Below the pieces are notes generated by a model. The model made no database searches, was not told where the DNA came from, and saw nothing but the letters and a program-made list of their open reading frames with translations. A program made the translations under genes and the position numbers. From JACVCJ01 sp052437175 (GTDB taxonomy: Bacteria > Bacteroidota > Bacteroidia > CAIKAF01): a DNA stretch of 64,000 bases. Shown one piece after another: positions 1-8,640 of this stretch (position 1 is the stretch's first letter; each line of letters starts with the position of its first letter). The stretch is taken from NCBI GenBank assembly GCA_052437175.1, contig JBQVOK010000002.1, positions 434,001 to 498,000 of the forward strand, written 5' to 3'.

Positions 1-1
1 C

Positions 2-1072
2 ATGATCAGACCTGTATACATAAACGGATATGCATGCCTTTCGCCCCAGGAAACCTTTGAGACGGAAGAGTTCCTCAGCGTACTGCATAAAAATCCGGGC
101 AGTCTGCTCAATGCCATAGAACCCGATTATAAAGCTTTTGTGAACCCGGTGGCCATACGCCGCATGAGCCGCATTGTAAAAATGGGTTCGGCCGTGGCCA
201 AAAGCGCCCTGAAACAGGCCGGTCTTGAAAAACCCGATGCCATTATTATGGGTACCGGCCTGGGCTGCATGGAAGACACCGAAAAATTCCTGAAAATACT
301 CATCGACGATAACGAGCAGACCAGCGCACCCACGCCTTTCATCTCGTCCACGCACAACAGTGTGGCCGCCCAGATCGCGCTGCAGATCAAGTGCCTGGGG
401 TACAACTTTACGTTCGTACACAAGGGCTTTTCCCTGCATTCGGCCCTGCTCGATTCCCAGATACAGATAGCCATGGGTGAGGCACGCAACGTACTTACCG
501 GTGGTATTGATGAGTATACAGAAAATAAACACCGCCATTACGGCCTGGCCGGCTGGTGGAAACAGGACCTGGCCTCCACCGATCAGCTTTTTGAAGCCAA
601 AGGAACCGGTACCGTAGCCGGCGAAGGAGCCGCCACCTTTGTGATGGGCGCTGAACCTGCCCCGCACTGCCATATTGAATTCAGCGGCACCCGCAGTTTT
701 TACCGCCCCGAAGAACATGAACGCGTGGGCACTGAAATAAAACAGTTCCTGGCAGAACACGGACTGGAGCTGAAGGATATAGACGTGTGTATCAGCGGAC
801 TTTCCGGCGACGAACGGGACGACCACTATTACGAATACGTGCACGAACTGCTGCCAGCCGATACGAATATCTGCGTGTTCAAGCAGCTTTCGGGCACCTG
901 GTACACCTGCGACGCCTTTGCCCTCTGGATGGCCTGCCGCATGGCCGATACCGGCAGTATTCCCGCGCTTTCCCTCTACCGCCCCGGCCGCACATCACGT
1001 CCGCGGAACATCCTTATTTACAATCACAATCAGCAGGTAAGTCATGTCCTGCACCTTATAAAATGGTTCTGA
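2..1072 (+). CDS. beta-ketoacyl synthase-like protein lacking the catalytic triad (CLF-like)
   Basis: A 356-residue thiolase-fold protein of the ketoacyl-ACP synthase family. Visible KS landmarks are the GTGLG segment (about residue 85), the TGGIDE strand after the nucleophile elbow, and a GTGTVAGEGA segment. The nucleophile region (about residues 135-146, FTFVHKGFSLHS) has no cysteine, the usual HGTST is SGLSG, and the usual GH near the C-terminus is GT, so all three catalytic residues appear lost. Such KS relatives act as chain-length-factor partners of an active KS. The next six plus-strand genes resemble aryl-polyene/flexirubin cluster members, so it probably belongs to that lipid-pigment pathway (inference). 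The ATG at position 2 is at the window edge; the length suits a complete protein but an upstream start cannot be excluded. Confidence 0.8.
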   Translation: MIRPVYINGYACLSPQETFETEEFLSVLHKNPGSLLNAIEPDYKAFVNPVAIRRMSRIVKMGSAVAKSALKQAGLEKPDAIIMGTGLGCMEDTEKFLKILIDDNEQTSAPTPFISSTHNSVAAQIALQIKCLGYNFTFVHKGFSLHSALLDSQIQIAMGEARNVLTGGIDEYTENKHRHYGLAGWWKQDLASTDQLFEAKGTGTVAGEGAATFVMGAEPAPHCHIEFSGTRSFYRPEEHERVGTEIKQFLAEHGLELKDIDVCISGLSGDERDDHYYEYVHELLPADTNICVFKQLSGTWYTCDAFALWMACRMADTGSIPALSLYRPGRTSRPRNILIYNHNQQVSHVLHLIKWF

Positions 1073-1845
1073 AAGAAAACCAGGCGATCTTTTTTACGGT
1101 AGTGGTCCTTGGCCTCTGCATTGCCGGTTATACCGAAGGTATACTGAGTATATGGGGGTTTCTTATTCCTGTTCTCGTATACCTGTTACTCACGGCCTAC
1201 GGTTCGGCATTTATTGGTTCGCAGATGTTTGTGCCCGTGCAGACCGGTCTGCCTACCGATCAGAAAAAGATATGTCTCAGTTTCGACGACGGCCCGCATC
1301 CCAACAGCCTGGAAATAGCCGATGTACTGCGCGAATATAATGTACCCGCGGTATTTTTCTGCATTGGCAAGAATGCAGAGGCCTACCCCGAAATTGTACA
1401 GCTGCTGCACGCCGGCGGCCATCTCATCGGCAACCACAGCTATTCGCACAGCCCCACCATCAACTTTTTTTCCGGCGACCTGATGCGCGACGAGATACAG
1501 CGCACCGATGCATTGCTGCAAAAACTCACGGGCGAAAAATGCCTCTGGTACCGGCCGCCCTACGGGGTTACCAATCATCCCCTGCGCAAGGCCCTGAAAA
1601 AAGTTCCGCACGGCGTACTGGGCTGGAACCTGCGTACGCTGGATACCATACAGAAAGATCCCGACCGCCTGGTGCAACGCATTATCCGCAGGGTAAAACC
1701 CGGCAGCATCATCCTGCTTCACGATCCCCTGCCGCATACGGTGGCCACCCTGCGCAAACTGATCCCCGAACTGCAGCGCATGGGGTATACCTTTGCCCTG
1801 CCCGAAACCCCTCAAATTTTTGTTAAGCCCGGGTCTGCACGCTAA
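1063..1845 (+). CDS. polysaccharide deacetylase family protein (NodB homology, CE4)
   Basis: A 260-residue protein with two N-terminal membrane segments (about residues 8-45) followed by a NodB domain. Motif 1 is SFDDGPHP, motif 2 is HLIGNHSYSH, and RPPYG and LLHDP give the later active-site motifs, so the metal-binding Asp-His-His set is present. It should hydrolyse N- or O-acyl groups on a carbohydrate or lipid-linked substrate at the membrane. I chose the ATG at 1063, which overlaps the upstream ketosynthase stop by 10 nt and suggests translational coupling. The open frame extends further upstream but only as a shadow of the preceding gene. Deacetylase-family genes occur in Bacteroidetes aryl-polyene/flexirubin clusters; the exact substrate is unknown. 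Confidence 0.86.
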   Translation: MVLKENQAIFFTVVVLGLCIAGYTEGILSIWGFLIPVLVYLLLTAYGSAFIGSQMFVPVQTGLPTDQKKICLSFDDGPHPNSLEIADVLREYNVPAVFFCIGKNAEAYPEIVQLLHAGGHLIGNHSYSHSPTINFFSGDLMRDEIQRTDALLQKLTGEKCLWYRPPYGVTNHPLRKALKKVPHGVLGWNLRTLDTIQKDPDRLVQRIIRRVKPGSIILLHDPLPHTVATLRKLIPELQRMGYTFALPETPQIFVKPGSAR

Positions 1846-1884
1846 AAAACCGCTATTTTTACCCGCTTCAATATCCCCAAGCAC

Positions 1885-2517
1885 ATGAAATTACCATACA
1901 TCATAGGCCTTTTCCTGCTGAGCATAACGGCTACAGCCCAGTACGACGGCATGAAACCCGTAAGTGACGTAACTGCCGTTAAAAAGAAACTGGAAGAGAA
2001 CGCCCAGAAAACCCAGGACATCAACGCTTCTTTTACACAGGAAAAACACCTGGGCATACTCGAAGAAAAGATCACCAGCACGGGCAGCTTTAAGTTTAAA
2101 AAAGAGAACAAAGTGCGCTGGAGCTACGACAAGCCCTACAACTACCTTATTATCATCAACAAAGACAATATCTATATTAATGATGAGGGTAAGGAAAAGT
2201 CCTACGATGCCAACAGCAGCAAAATGTTCTCGCAGATCAATAAAATTGTGGTAGGCACGGCCAAAGGCACCCTTTTTTCTGACCCGGACTATACCTCGGC
2301 CTTCTCGGAGAACAGCAGCTTCTACATGGTGCAGATGATCCCGAAAAGTGCCAAACTGCGCGATTATGTGAACGAAATATTCCTGTACATCGACAAAAAG
2401 GACCTGAGCGTGAACCGCCTGAAAATGACCGAAAAGAATGGCGATTTCACCCAGGTAGACTTCAGTGCCAAGAAGATCAACGCAGGTATTCCCGATTCTG
2501 AATTTCAAATTCCCTGA
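1885..2517 (+). CDS. LolA-like outer-membrane lipoprotein carrier
   Basis: A 210-residue periplasmic protein with an N-terminal signal peptide ending about TATAQ. The body matches the LolA fold: an INASFTQEKHL helix, a GSFKFKKENKVRWSYDKP strand pair and a YLIIINKDNIYINDEG hairpin. Housekeeping LolA shuttles lipoproteins. Copies inside aryl-polyene-type clusters are thought to carry the lipid product or assist its outer-membrane placement. It sits 39 nt after the deacetylase and 2 nt before the next gene, so it is operonic. Family assignment is firm; carrying a lipid rather than lipoproteins is inferred from context. Confidence 0.85.
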   Translation: MKLPYIIGLFLLSITATAQYDGMKPVSDVTAVKKKLEENAQKTQDINASFTQEKHLGILEEKITSTGSFKFKKENKVRWSYDKPYNYLIIINKDNIYINDEGKEKSYDANSSKMFSQINKIVVGTAKGTLFSDPDYTSAFSENSSFYMVQMIPKSAKLRDYVNEIFLYIDKKDLSVNRLKMTEKNGDFTQVDFSAKKINAGIPDSEFQIP

Positions 2518-2519
2518 TC

Positions 2520-3092
2520 TTGCGCCGCCTGTACCTTCTTTTATTCCTGCTGGGAATCGCTCTTCCGCTGCATGCACAGCACAACCTGCCCTGGCGTTTT
2601 TTCGCCGAAGGCACGGATAAAGCCCTGTTCAAGGTAAGCGCCACGCTGCAGGAATACCGGCTCAGCGGTATGCTGATCGTAAAAAAACTGTCTTCGGGGG
2701 AAATACGGGCCGTAATGACCATGGAAACCGGCATAAAAGTGTACGACGTAAGCGTAGATGCCCGCCGCATACGCATCAACGAGAGCATGCGCATGTACAA
2801 AAATCCCTTCCTGAAAAACATCCTGTACCGCGACCTGCGCCTGCTGATCAGTCTGCCCGAACTGGGCCGCGAAATGCAAAAGGACGGCAACACCCTTATC
2901 CGCGAAGGTAAATGGCAGTACCGCTACGAAAAACAGTCGGCACAGACCTGCAGCAAAACCCGTATAAAGGGCAAGAAAGCCTGCGAACGGGCCACTGCCG
3001 AAACGGATGCGGAGGGTGTACTGCAAAAAAGTGTACACGATTTCGGCGGGTTCCCGTACCGGGCCGAATACCATCGCCTGGGCAACAATTAA
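2520..3092 (+). CDS. secreted protein of unknown function in lipid cluster
   Basis: A 190-residue protein with a clear signal peptide (RRLYLLLFLLGIALPLHAQ) and no family I recognise. The start is a TTG two bases after the LolA-like stop; it is the only start that preserves the signal peptide. The mature part is basic, with beta-rich segments (MLIVKKLSSGEIRAVMTMET, a run of exactly 20 residues) and two cysteines in the C-terminal third. Small periplasmic proteins after LolA homologues are common in these clusters, and many behave like a second lipid-handling subunit, which is my guess here. Its 3' end overlaps by 4 nt the converging YdcF-like gene. Confidence 0.72.
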   Translation: MRRLYLLLFLLGIALPLHAQHNLPWRFFAEGTDKALFKVSATLQEYRLSGMLIVKKLSSGEIRAVMTMETGIKVYDVSVDARRIRINESMRMYKNPFLKNILYRDLRLLISLPELGREMQKDGNTLIREGKWQYRYEKQSAQTCSKTRIKGKKACERATAETDAEGVLQKSVHDFGGFPYRAEYHRLGNN

Positions 3093-3766
3093 GGCATTTC
3101 CTGTTTTTCGGTGGTACGCTGATTCAGGCGCACATTACGCCCCAGGGTTCCCCGGAAGCGTTCCCCGGCCGATTCCCGCTCGGGCAGCGCTTTAAATTCC
3201 TTTACCCGGGCCGGCGACGGATCTATGTCTATATGCGTTTTATCCACGGATCGCATGAAAGACACGGGCATAGGCAAAAAACCGACTTCGTACAGCCCGA
3301 AACGCTCGTTCACCTCACTCAGCAGAAAGGTCTGGAACGGGTCCGAAGCCAGGGCTACACGTTTAAAACCCAGTTTACGGGCCAGTTTATAGCCATAGTA
3401 CAGGTTTTCGGTACTGTGCTCGGCCTGTTCTTCCGAAAAGATATGTCCGGCGGGCAGACCCAGTTCCCGGGCCTTAAGGCACATTACACGACCTTCGATA
3501 TAGGGCGTATACACCGCCGCCCCGCTGAATATGATATTGCGGACCACACCGGTGTTGAACAGGTACTGGGCCCAGCGGATGCGCATTTCCATTACACTGC
3601 CGTAACCGGTGTCCTGGTAAGGCACGCCCGGCACGATCACCACATCGTAGCCGCCGTCTTTACAGGCCTCACGGTACTGCAGGTTTGCCTGCGTTACCAG
3701 GCAGGATGAAAAAAGCAGCATACCCGCCACGCAAACCATCACATATATAAAGCTTTTTCTCTTCAT
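3089..3766 (-). CDS. YdcF/SanA-like DUF218 lipoprotein
   Basis: A 225-residue protein with a lipoprotein signal peptide (lipobox LFSSC). The DUF218 signature is visible: YDVVIVPGVP near residue 40, IIFSGAAVYTPYIEGRVM, and SEEQAEHSTENLYYGYKLA, where the STEN element is typical. Family members such as SanA, ElyC and YdcF affect envelope and peptidoglycan precursor steps; a biochemical activity is not settled. It is the only minus-strand gene in this part and converges on the secreted protein with a 4-nt overlap, so it is transcribed separately from the lipid cluster although it may be functionally linked. Confidence 0.85.
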   Translation of the reverse strand: MKRKSFIYVMVCVAGMLLFSSCLVTQANLQYREACKDGGYDVVIVPGVPYQDTGYGSVMEMRIRWAQYLFNTGVVRNIIFSGAAVYTPYIEGRVMCLKARELGLPAGHIFSEEQAEHSTENLYYGYKLARKLGFKRVALASDPFQTFLLSEVNERFGLYEVGFLPMPVSFMRSVDKTHIDIDPSPARVKEFKALPERESAGERFRGTLGRNVRLNQRTTEKQEMP

Positions 3767-3867
3767 TACCCTTTCTTTATATAACGTAAAAATGAACGAA
3801 ATGTTTGGGAGAACGGATCGTATCCGGGCAAAAAACGGCCGCTATGCCTTATTTCATAGTGAATTAA

Positions 3868-3900
3868 TTTGAGGGCAAGCCGGATTTTCGTTTATTTTGC
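3868..3900 (+). promoter_or_regulatory. Bacteroidetes-type promoter for the dehydratase-GT2 pair
   Basis: TTTG at 3868-3871 and a near-consensus TATTTTGC at 3893-3900, separated by 21 nt; the dehydratase ATG lies 20 nt downstream. The -7 element is one base short of TAnnTTTG, so the match is good but not perfect. Confidence 0.5.
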
Positions 3901-3920
3901 ACACAGATTCAGCCAAGCGG

Positions 3921-4274
3921 ATGCCTTATACCATTCAGACCACCGAACACACGAACGATCAGATCAGGGCCACCTTCATCCTGCAGGAGGACGATCCTGT
4001 TTTTTCCGGGCATTTTCCCGGGCAGCCCGTACTTCCAGGCGTACTGCAGATGCGCCTTGTGGCCGACGTTATCGGCCGCTGCCTGCAAAAGAAAGCGCTG
4101 CTGAAAGAAGCCGCCGCCATTAAATTCCTGGCGCCTGTAGTGCCGGGTGTATACAGTTCCTTTAGCGTGCAGGTGCACTATAGCCTGGACGGGTCTACAC
4201 TGAAGGCCGATGCACAGATACAGTCGGGTGCCGTTACCTTCCTGAAAATGAAAAGCGTTTTCAGTCTTGACTGA
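3921..4274 (+). CDS. FabZ/ApeI-like hot-dog 3-hydroxyacyl-ACP dehydratase
   Basis: A 117-residue single hot-dog protein. The family motif GHFPGQPVLPGVLQM holds the catalytic-type His, but the acidic residue used by FabZ four positions after PGV is Arg here (LQMR). That resembles the divergence seen in cluster-specific dehydratases such as the ApeI type. It would remove water from 3-hydroxyacyl-ACP to build a polyene chain. I chose the ATG at 3921; a TTG at 3897 in the same frame falls inside the promoter -7 element. The stop overlaps the GT2-DUF2062 start by 8 nt, giving tight coupling. Confidence 0.8.
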   Translation: MPYTIQTTEHTNDQIRATFILQEDDPVFSGHFPGQPVLPGVLQMRLVADVIGRCLQKKALLKEAAAIKFLAPVVPGVYSSFSVQVHYSLDGSTLKADAQIQSGAVTFLKMKSVFSLD

Positions 4275-5490
4275 AACAGACACACATACTTCGTATCCTG
4301 AACAGGCCGCCCGCCTGGGCGTGTGCGTGCTGATACCCGTATACAACAACGCCGGCACCATAGAGCAGGTGATCCGCGATGTACAGGCCTATTGCAGACA
4401 TATTATCGTGGTGGCCGACGGCAGTACCGACGGATCGGCAGACATTGCCCGTTCCGTTCCCGGGATAAAAGTACTGCAATACACACCCAATCGCGGCAAG
4501 GGCTATGCCCTGCGCCTGGGGCTGGCCGAAGCTGAAAAGGACGGCTACACCTACGCCATTACCATCGACAGCGACGGACAGCATTTTGCCAAAGACATTC
4601 CCGTATTCCTGGATGCCGTAGAGAAAGAACCCGGCAGCCTGGTGGTGGGCGCCCGTATTATGGAGGGCCAGAACCAGGCCAAAAAGAGCTCTTTTGCCAA
4701 TAAGTTCTCCAATTTCTGGTATTTTGCCGATACATTGCACAGTTTACCCGACACCCAGTCCGGCTATCGTATATACCCGGTAAAACGGGTGAACCGCATT
4801 TATTTTTTCTCCACCAAGTACGAATTTGAGGTAGAAGTGCTGGTAAAAGCCTGCTGGCGGGGCATACCGGTGCGTTCTGTTCCGGTAAGCGTGTATTACC
4901 CGCCGGAGAACGAACGGGTATCCTTCTTCCGGCCGGGCAAGGATTTTACGCGCATCAGCATACTGAACACCTACCTGCTCATCATGGCCGTTGTGTATGG
5001 TCACTGGGCGGTGATCATCCGCTCGCTGAGCTGGAAGAACATAAAACGCTTTGTAAAAAAAAACTTCTTCAGCCAGGATGAACCTGTGGTACGGAAAGCG
5101 TTTTCCGTAGGATTCGGCGTTTTTATGGGCATAGTGCCCATCTGGGGCTGGCAGATGATCGTAGCGGCTTTCCTGGCTCATTTCCTGAAGCTGAACAAGG
5201 CCATTGTACTGCTTTCATCCAATATTTCGGTAGCACCGATGGTACCTGTTATTATATGGTTAAGCGTCCGAACGGGCAAATGGGTAATTCCGGGAGCAAG
5301 GGAAGAAAATTTAACCCTGGATTACTTCCGGGAGCACCCCGGCGAATTTTTAGTGCGTGGCAGCACGGAATACCTGGTGGGCAGTGTGGTTTTTGCGGTA
5401 CTTGCAGGGGTGTTTTTCTTTGTGCTGTCCTGGGTTCTCCTTAAACTATTTTCGTATATACAACGATCTGAAAATAAGGATTTATCATAA
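4267..5490 (+). CDS. GT2 glycosyltransferase fused to a DUF2062 membrane domain
   Basis: A 407-residue fusion. Residues about 15-245 are a GT-A family 2 transferase: VCVLIPVYNNAGTIEQV, GSTDGSAD, and the metal site TIDSDGQH (DSD). Residues about 270-395 form a DUF2062 domain with the GVFMGIVPIWGWQM signature and several membrane helices. The TTG at 4267 overlaps the dehydratase stop by 8 nt; a GTG at 4321 would remove the N-terminal 18 residues and is less attractive because it leaves a gap. GT2-DUF2062 proteins occur in aryl-polyene/flexirubin-type clusters, where they may glycosylate the lipid head at the inner membrane. The sugar and acceptor are unknown. Confidence 0.85.
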   Translation: MTETDTHTSYPEQAARLGVCVLIPVYNNAGTIEQVIRDVQAYCRHIIVVADGSTDGSADIARSVPGIKVLQYTPNRGKGYALRLGLAEAEKDGYTYAITIDSDGQHFAKDIPVFLDAVEKEPGSLVVGARIMEGQNQAKKSSFANKFSNFWYFADTLHSLPDTQSGYRIYPVKRVNRIYFFSTKYEFEVEVLVKACWRGIPVRSVPVSVYYPPENERVSFFRPGKDFTRISILNTYLLIMAVVYGHWAVIIRSLSWKNIKRFVKKNFFSQDEPVVRKAFSVGFGVFMGIVPIWGWQMIVAAFLAHFLKLNKAIVLLSSNISVAPMVPVIIWLSVRTGKWVIPGAREENLTLDYFREHPGEFLVRGSTEYLVGSVVFAVLAGVFFFVLSWVLLKLFSYIQRSENKDLS

Positions 5491-5554
5491 AATAATCTTA
5501 AATTAACATTTGTTTACAAAAGTATACGTTCCTTTGCGCCAAATTTTAGTTTTT

Positions 5555-8221
5555 ATGCGAATTTGGGTATTGTGCACCATATTTCTCGGACTGCTTGTAA
5601 CGACAGGCCGGGCTCAGGTCACGTCAAACTGTCTTGAGGTGGAAAGCATCCTGGTAGACGCCTGTGACCCCGGGTCAGAGGAAGGCCGGAATGAAATGGT
5701 ACAGATACTGACAGGACCCAACCCGATCACCATTAGCTCGCTGAACATCAGCTGGCCCAACAACCCGTACAACGGTTTTGTTCAGAATGCCACTACCAAC
5801 GCAACTACAGCGGCCCTTAATGCCACGATCCAATCCTGCGGATATCTTCTTCAGCCTGTGGGCGGTATTATCCCTGCCAACAAAAAGGCCATTCTGGTAA
5901 CCTCCTACATGATGTCGCCGGTATCGAACTCTTTTGCGGGCCTTACCGACACCATGTACATCCTTTACCAGAACAGCACCACTACTACGGGTCACTTTGC
6001 CAACCAGGGCTCAGGCACCCGTACCCTGGATATTAATTACGGAGCCTGCACAGAAAGTGTTACCTACGACCGCGGCCAGCTTTTCGGCGGCGACGGGGCC
6101 GGGGTTAAATTTGCCCAGAACGGTATGGCCAGCTACTACAACAACGGCTGTATGGCGCCTATTACGCCCACTACCATTACCGCTACCGGGCCGGCCAATT
6201 CCGTATGTCCGGGAGCTACAGTAAACCTCAGTTCTGTGATCAGCGGCGGCGCCACCCTCATCGGCTGGACCGGCGGTATGGGCACATTTTCTTCGCCCAA
6301 TGCACTGAATACATCGTACACGCTGGGTGCCGGCGAAACTTTTCCGCTGCACCTCATCGTTTCTGCCAATGCCAGCTGCGGCGGTGCGCCCAACACCATA
6401 AGCGATACGGTAACCATTACCCTTACGCCCCAGCAGCCTTTTGCGGTTACCCCTGCCGGACCGCTGAGCATCTGCCCCGGCCAGAGTATTACGCTCAGTG
6501 CCACACCGGGCACCTACACCCTCGGTCCCGCCTGGAGCAATGGTGTACTCGGCAACAGCACCACCATTACCGGTCCCGGCACCTATACGGCCGGCGCTAC
6601 GGATGCCTGTTATACCTATACTGCTTCGGTAACCGTTACGGCCTCTACGGCTCCTTCGGTGACCGTTACCCCCGCCAACGGCAGCATCTGTGCCGGGCAA
6701 ACCCTTACCATTACAGCCGGCAATGTAAACGGTACCCTCTCCTGGAGCACCGGCAGCAGCAATACATCCATTACAGTGAACGCCGCCGGCACCTATACGG
6801 CTACGGCTACCAACAGCTGCGGCACGGCTACCGCCAGTTCGGTGATCACCCTCAGCAATCCGCCTTCGGTGACCATAAACCCGAGCGCTACGCAGATCTG
6901 CCCCGGGCAGACGATCACGCTGAATACGTCGAATGTAAACGGCACCCTGGCATGGAGTACCGGTCCCACCACGCCTTCCATTACCGTGAATGCACCCGGC
7001 AGTTACGACGTAACCGCCACCAACAGCTGCGGTTCCGTTACGGCCACACAGGTAATTACGGCAGGGACAGCCCCGGCTGTGAGCGTTTCCCCGGTAAATG
7101 CGAGCATCTGCCCCGGCACTACGGCAACCATTACGGCTTCGGGCATCAGCGGCAACCTTACCTGGAGCAATGGCGCCACGGGAAATCCCATTACCGTAAA
7201 TGCCGCAGGCACCTATACCGCAACCGCAACTACGGGCTGCGGAACAGCTACCGCTACGGCTACCATCACGGCCGATCCGCTGCCGACGGTATCCATCGCG
7301 GGCGGTATTGCACAAAGCTACTGCACAGGCAGCAGCCTTACGCTTAACGCCAGCACGACCAATACGACCACCTTCAGCTGGAGCGACGGTTCGGGCAATG
7401 CAGCCCTTACGGTTAATGCTCCGGGTACCTATACCGCCACGGCCACCAACAACTGCGGTTCTGCCACAGCCAGTGTGGTAGTTACCGAAAACAACGCTCC
7501 CCTGGCCCTCATTACGCCCCATGGCAATACCACCCTGTGCAACGGACAAACCCTGCTGCTGACCGGCAGCGGCGGCACCAGCTATGCATGGAGCAATGGC
7601 AGTACCGGTACCGATATCACGATAAGTGCCGCGGGTAACTATTACGTAATTGCCAGCAACGGTTGCGGAAGCGATACCGCATTCATCAGCATCCAATACG
7701 GCGGCCCTGACGCATCCTTTGACTACAGCGGCGAAACGGTGAGCCCGGCTACGATCGTATTTAACAACACATCTACAGGCGGTGTAAGCTACGACTGGGA
7801 TTTCGGCGACGGAAAAGGTTCTACAGACCTGAACCCGACCAATATCTACGAAGGCGAAGGCTCCTATACCATTACACTTACCGTTACCGATGCCAACGGA
7901 TGTACCGACGATGCCCACAAGACCATCACTATAACGGACCCCTTCAATTTCTTCCTGCCGAACGTATTTACGCCCAACGGCGACAACGTGAACGACCGTT
8001 TCCTGGTTATGGCCAGCGGCATTAAGGAGTTCCGCATGTCGATCTTTAACCGCTGGGGCGAACTCGTATTTGAGTCCCTCGACGTGTATGAAGGCTGGGA
8101 CGGGAATACCAGCGCCGGTGCCAAAGCCGTTTCGGGCGTATATGTGGTCGTGATCGACTATTCCGTTTCTTCCAGCGGCAAAAAAGACACCAAACACGGC
8201 AGTGTAACACTGCTGCGCTAA
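5555..8221 (+). CDS. large T9SS-secreted Ig-like/PKD repeat protein, type B sorting domain
   Basis: An 888-residue surface or secreted protein. Order: signal peptide (to about GRAQ); an N-terminal lamin-tail-like region (about 20-215); about seven roughly 70-residue Ig-like repeats, each with the pattern SICPGQTITLTA, then WSNG, ITVNAAGTYTATATNSCG; a PKD domain with YDWDFGDG near residue 748; and a C-terminal gliding-motility-associated type B sorting domain (FLPNVFTPNGDNVND, FNRWGELVFES). The in-frame ATG at 5555 starts the signal peptide. A TTG at 5510 is also open, but it would place 15 residues before the signal peptide. Adhesion or matrix binding is the usual role of such architectures (inference). 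The repeats are also similar at DNA level, so copy number may vary. Confidence 0.9.
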   Translation: MRIWVLCTIFLGLLVTTGRAQVTSNCLEVESILVDACDPGSEEGRNEMVQILTGPNPITISSLNISWPNNPYNGFVQNATTNATTAALNATIQSCGYLLQPVGGIIPANKKAILVTSYMMSPVSNSFAGLTDTMYILYQNSTTTTGHFANQGSGTRTLDINYGACTESVTYDRGQLFGGDGAGVKFAQNGMASYYNNGCMAPITPTTITATGPANSVCPGATVNLSSVISGGATLIGWTGGMGTFSSPNALNTSYTLGAGETFPLHLIVSANASCGGAPNTISDTVTITLTPQQPFAVTPAGPLSICPGQSITLSATPGTYTLGPAWSNGVLGNSTTITGPGTYTAGATDACYTYTASVTVTASTAPSVTVTPANGSICAGQTLTITAGNVNGTLSWSTGSSNTSITVNAAGTYTATATNSCGTATASSVITLSNPPSVTINPSATQICPGQTITLNTSNVNGTLAWSTGPTTPSITVNAPGSYDVTATNSCGSVTATQVITAGTAPAVSVSPVNASICPGTTATITASGISGNLTWSNGATGNPITVNAAGTYTATATTGCGTATATATITADPLPTVSIAGGIAQSYCTGSSLTLNASTTNTTTFSWSDGSGNAALTVNAPGTYTATATNNCGSATASVVVTENNAPLALITPHGNTTLCNGQTLLLTGSGGTSYAWSNGSTGTDITISAAGNYYVIASNGCGSDTAFISIQYGGPDASFDYSGETVSPATIVFNNTSTGGVSYDWDFGDGKGSTDLNPTNIYEGEGSYTITLTVTDANGCTDDAHKTITITDPFNFFLPNVFTPNGDNVNDRFLVMASGIKEFRMSIFNRWGELVFESLDVYEGWDGNTSAGAKAVSGVYVVVIDYSVSSSGKKDTKHGSVTLLR

Positions 8222-8556
8222 TGGCAGACATTCTCCGCGAACAAACCCTGCAGCAGCTTGCCAAGGACCTGGGTAGCGAATGGGATTTCGGGGCGCCGGA
8301 AGGCTGGACCTACACTGACCTGCAGGAATATGTAAAAACACGGCTCGAAAAGAAATTCCAGCGCGATTCCGCCGGCTTTATGCAATGGATGTACCGCATC
8401 GACATTCCCGAACAGGACCTGCGCCGCCTGCTCAAAACCGCCGATACCTTCAGTGAACTGGCCGAATGGGTCATTAAACGCGAATTCCTGAAAGTACTGC
8501 TCCGTAATAAATATAAGATCGAAGACCTGCCGGACATGCCCGACCTGCTCTCCTGA
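8221..8556 (+). CDS. conserved hypothetical protein
   Basis: A 111-residue acidic, helical protein without signal peptide. It starts at an ATG sharing its first base with the upstream stop (TAATG), so it is probably translated by re-initiation with the T9SS protein. WTYTDLQEYVKTRLEKKF and WVIKREFLKVLLRNKY stand out. I do not recognise a characterised family. Despite the overlap it looks cytoplasmic, so a functional link to the surface protein is not evident. Confidence 0.72.
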   Translation: MADILREQTLQQLAKDLGSEWDFGAPEGWTYTDLQEYVKTRLEKKFQRDSAGFMQWMYRIDIPEQDLRRLLKTADTFSELAEWVIKREFLKVLLRNKYKIEDLPDMPDLLS

Positions 8557-8564
8557 GCCGGGAA

Positions 8565-8596
8565 TTGGGAAAATCGTTCAGAAATGCGTATTTTTG
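8565..8596 (+). promoter_or_regulatory. promoter for trhO
   Basis: TTG at 8565-8567 and a consensus TATTTTTG (TAnnTTTG) at 8589-8596 with 21 nt between. The trhO ATG is 44 nt downstream. Confidence 0.55.
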
Positions 8597-8640
8597 CCAC
8601 GAGTTAGGAAACCTTGTAAGTCTCTCTAATCTTAAAAAAT

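Noticed and set aside
787..1062. Long N-terminal extension of the deacetylase frame
   Set aside because: It is out-of-frame translation of the ketosynthase; the ATG at 1063 gives a normal membrane-anchored NodB protein.
6011..8341. 776-codon minus-strand frame opposite the T9SS type B protein
   Set aside because: It mirrors the repetitive plus-strand gene, has Gly/Arg/Ala-rich low-complexity composition and no homology.
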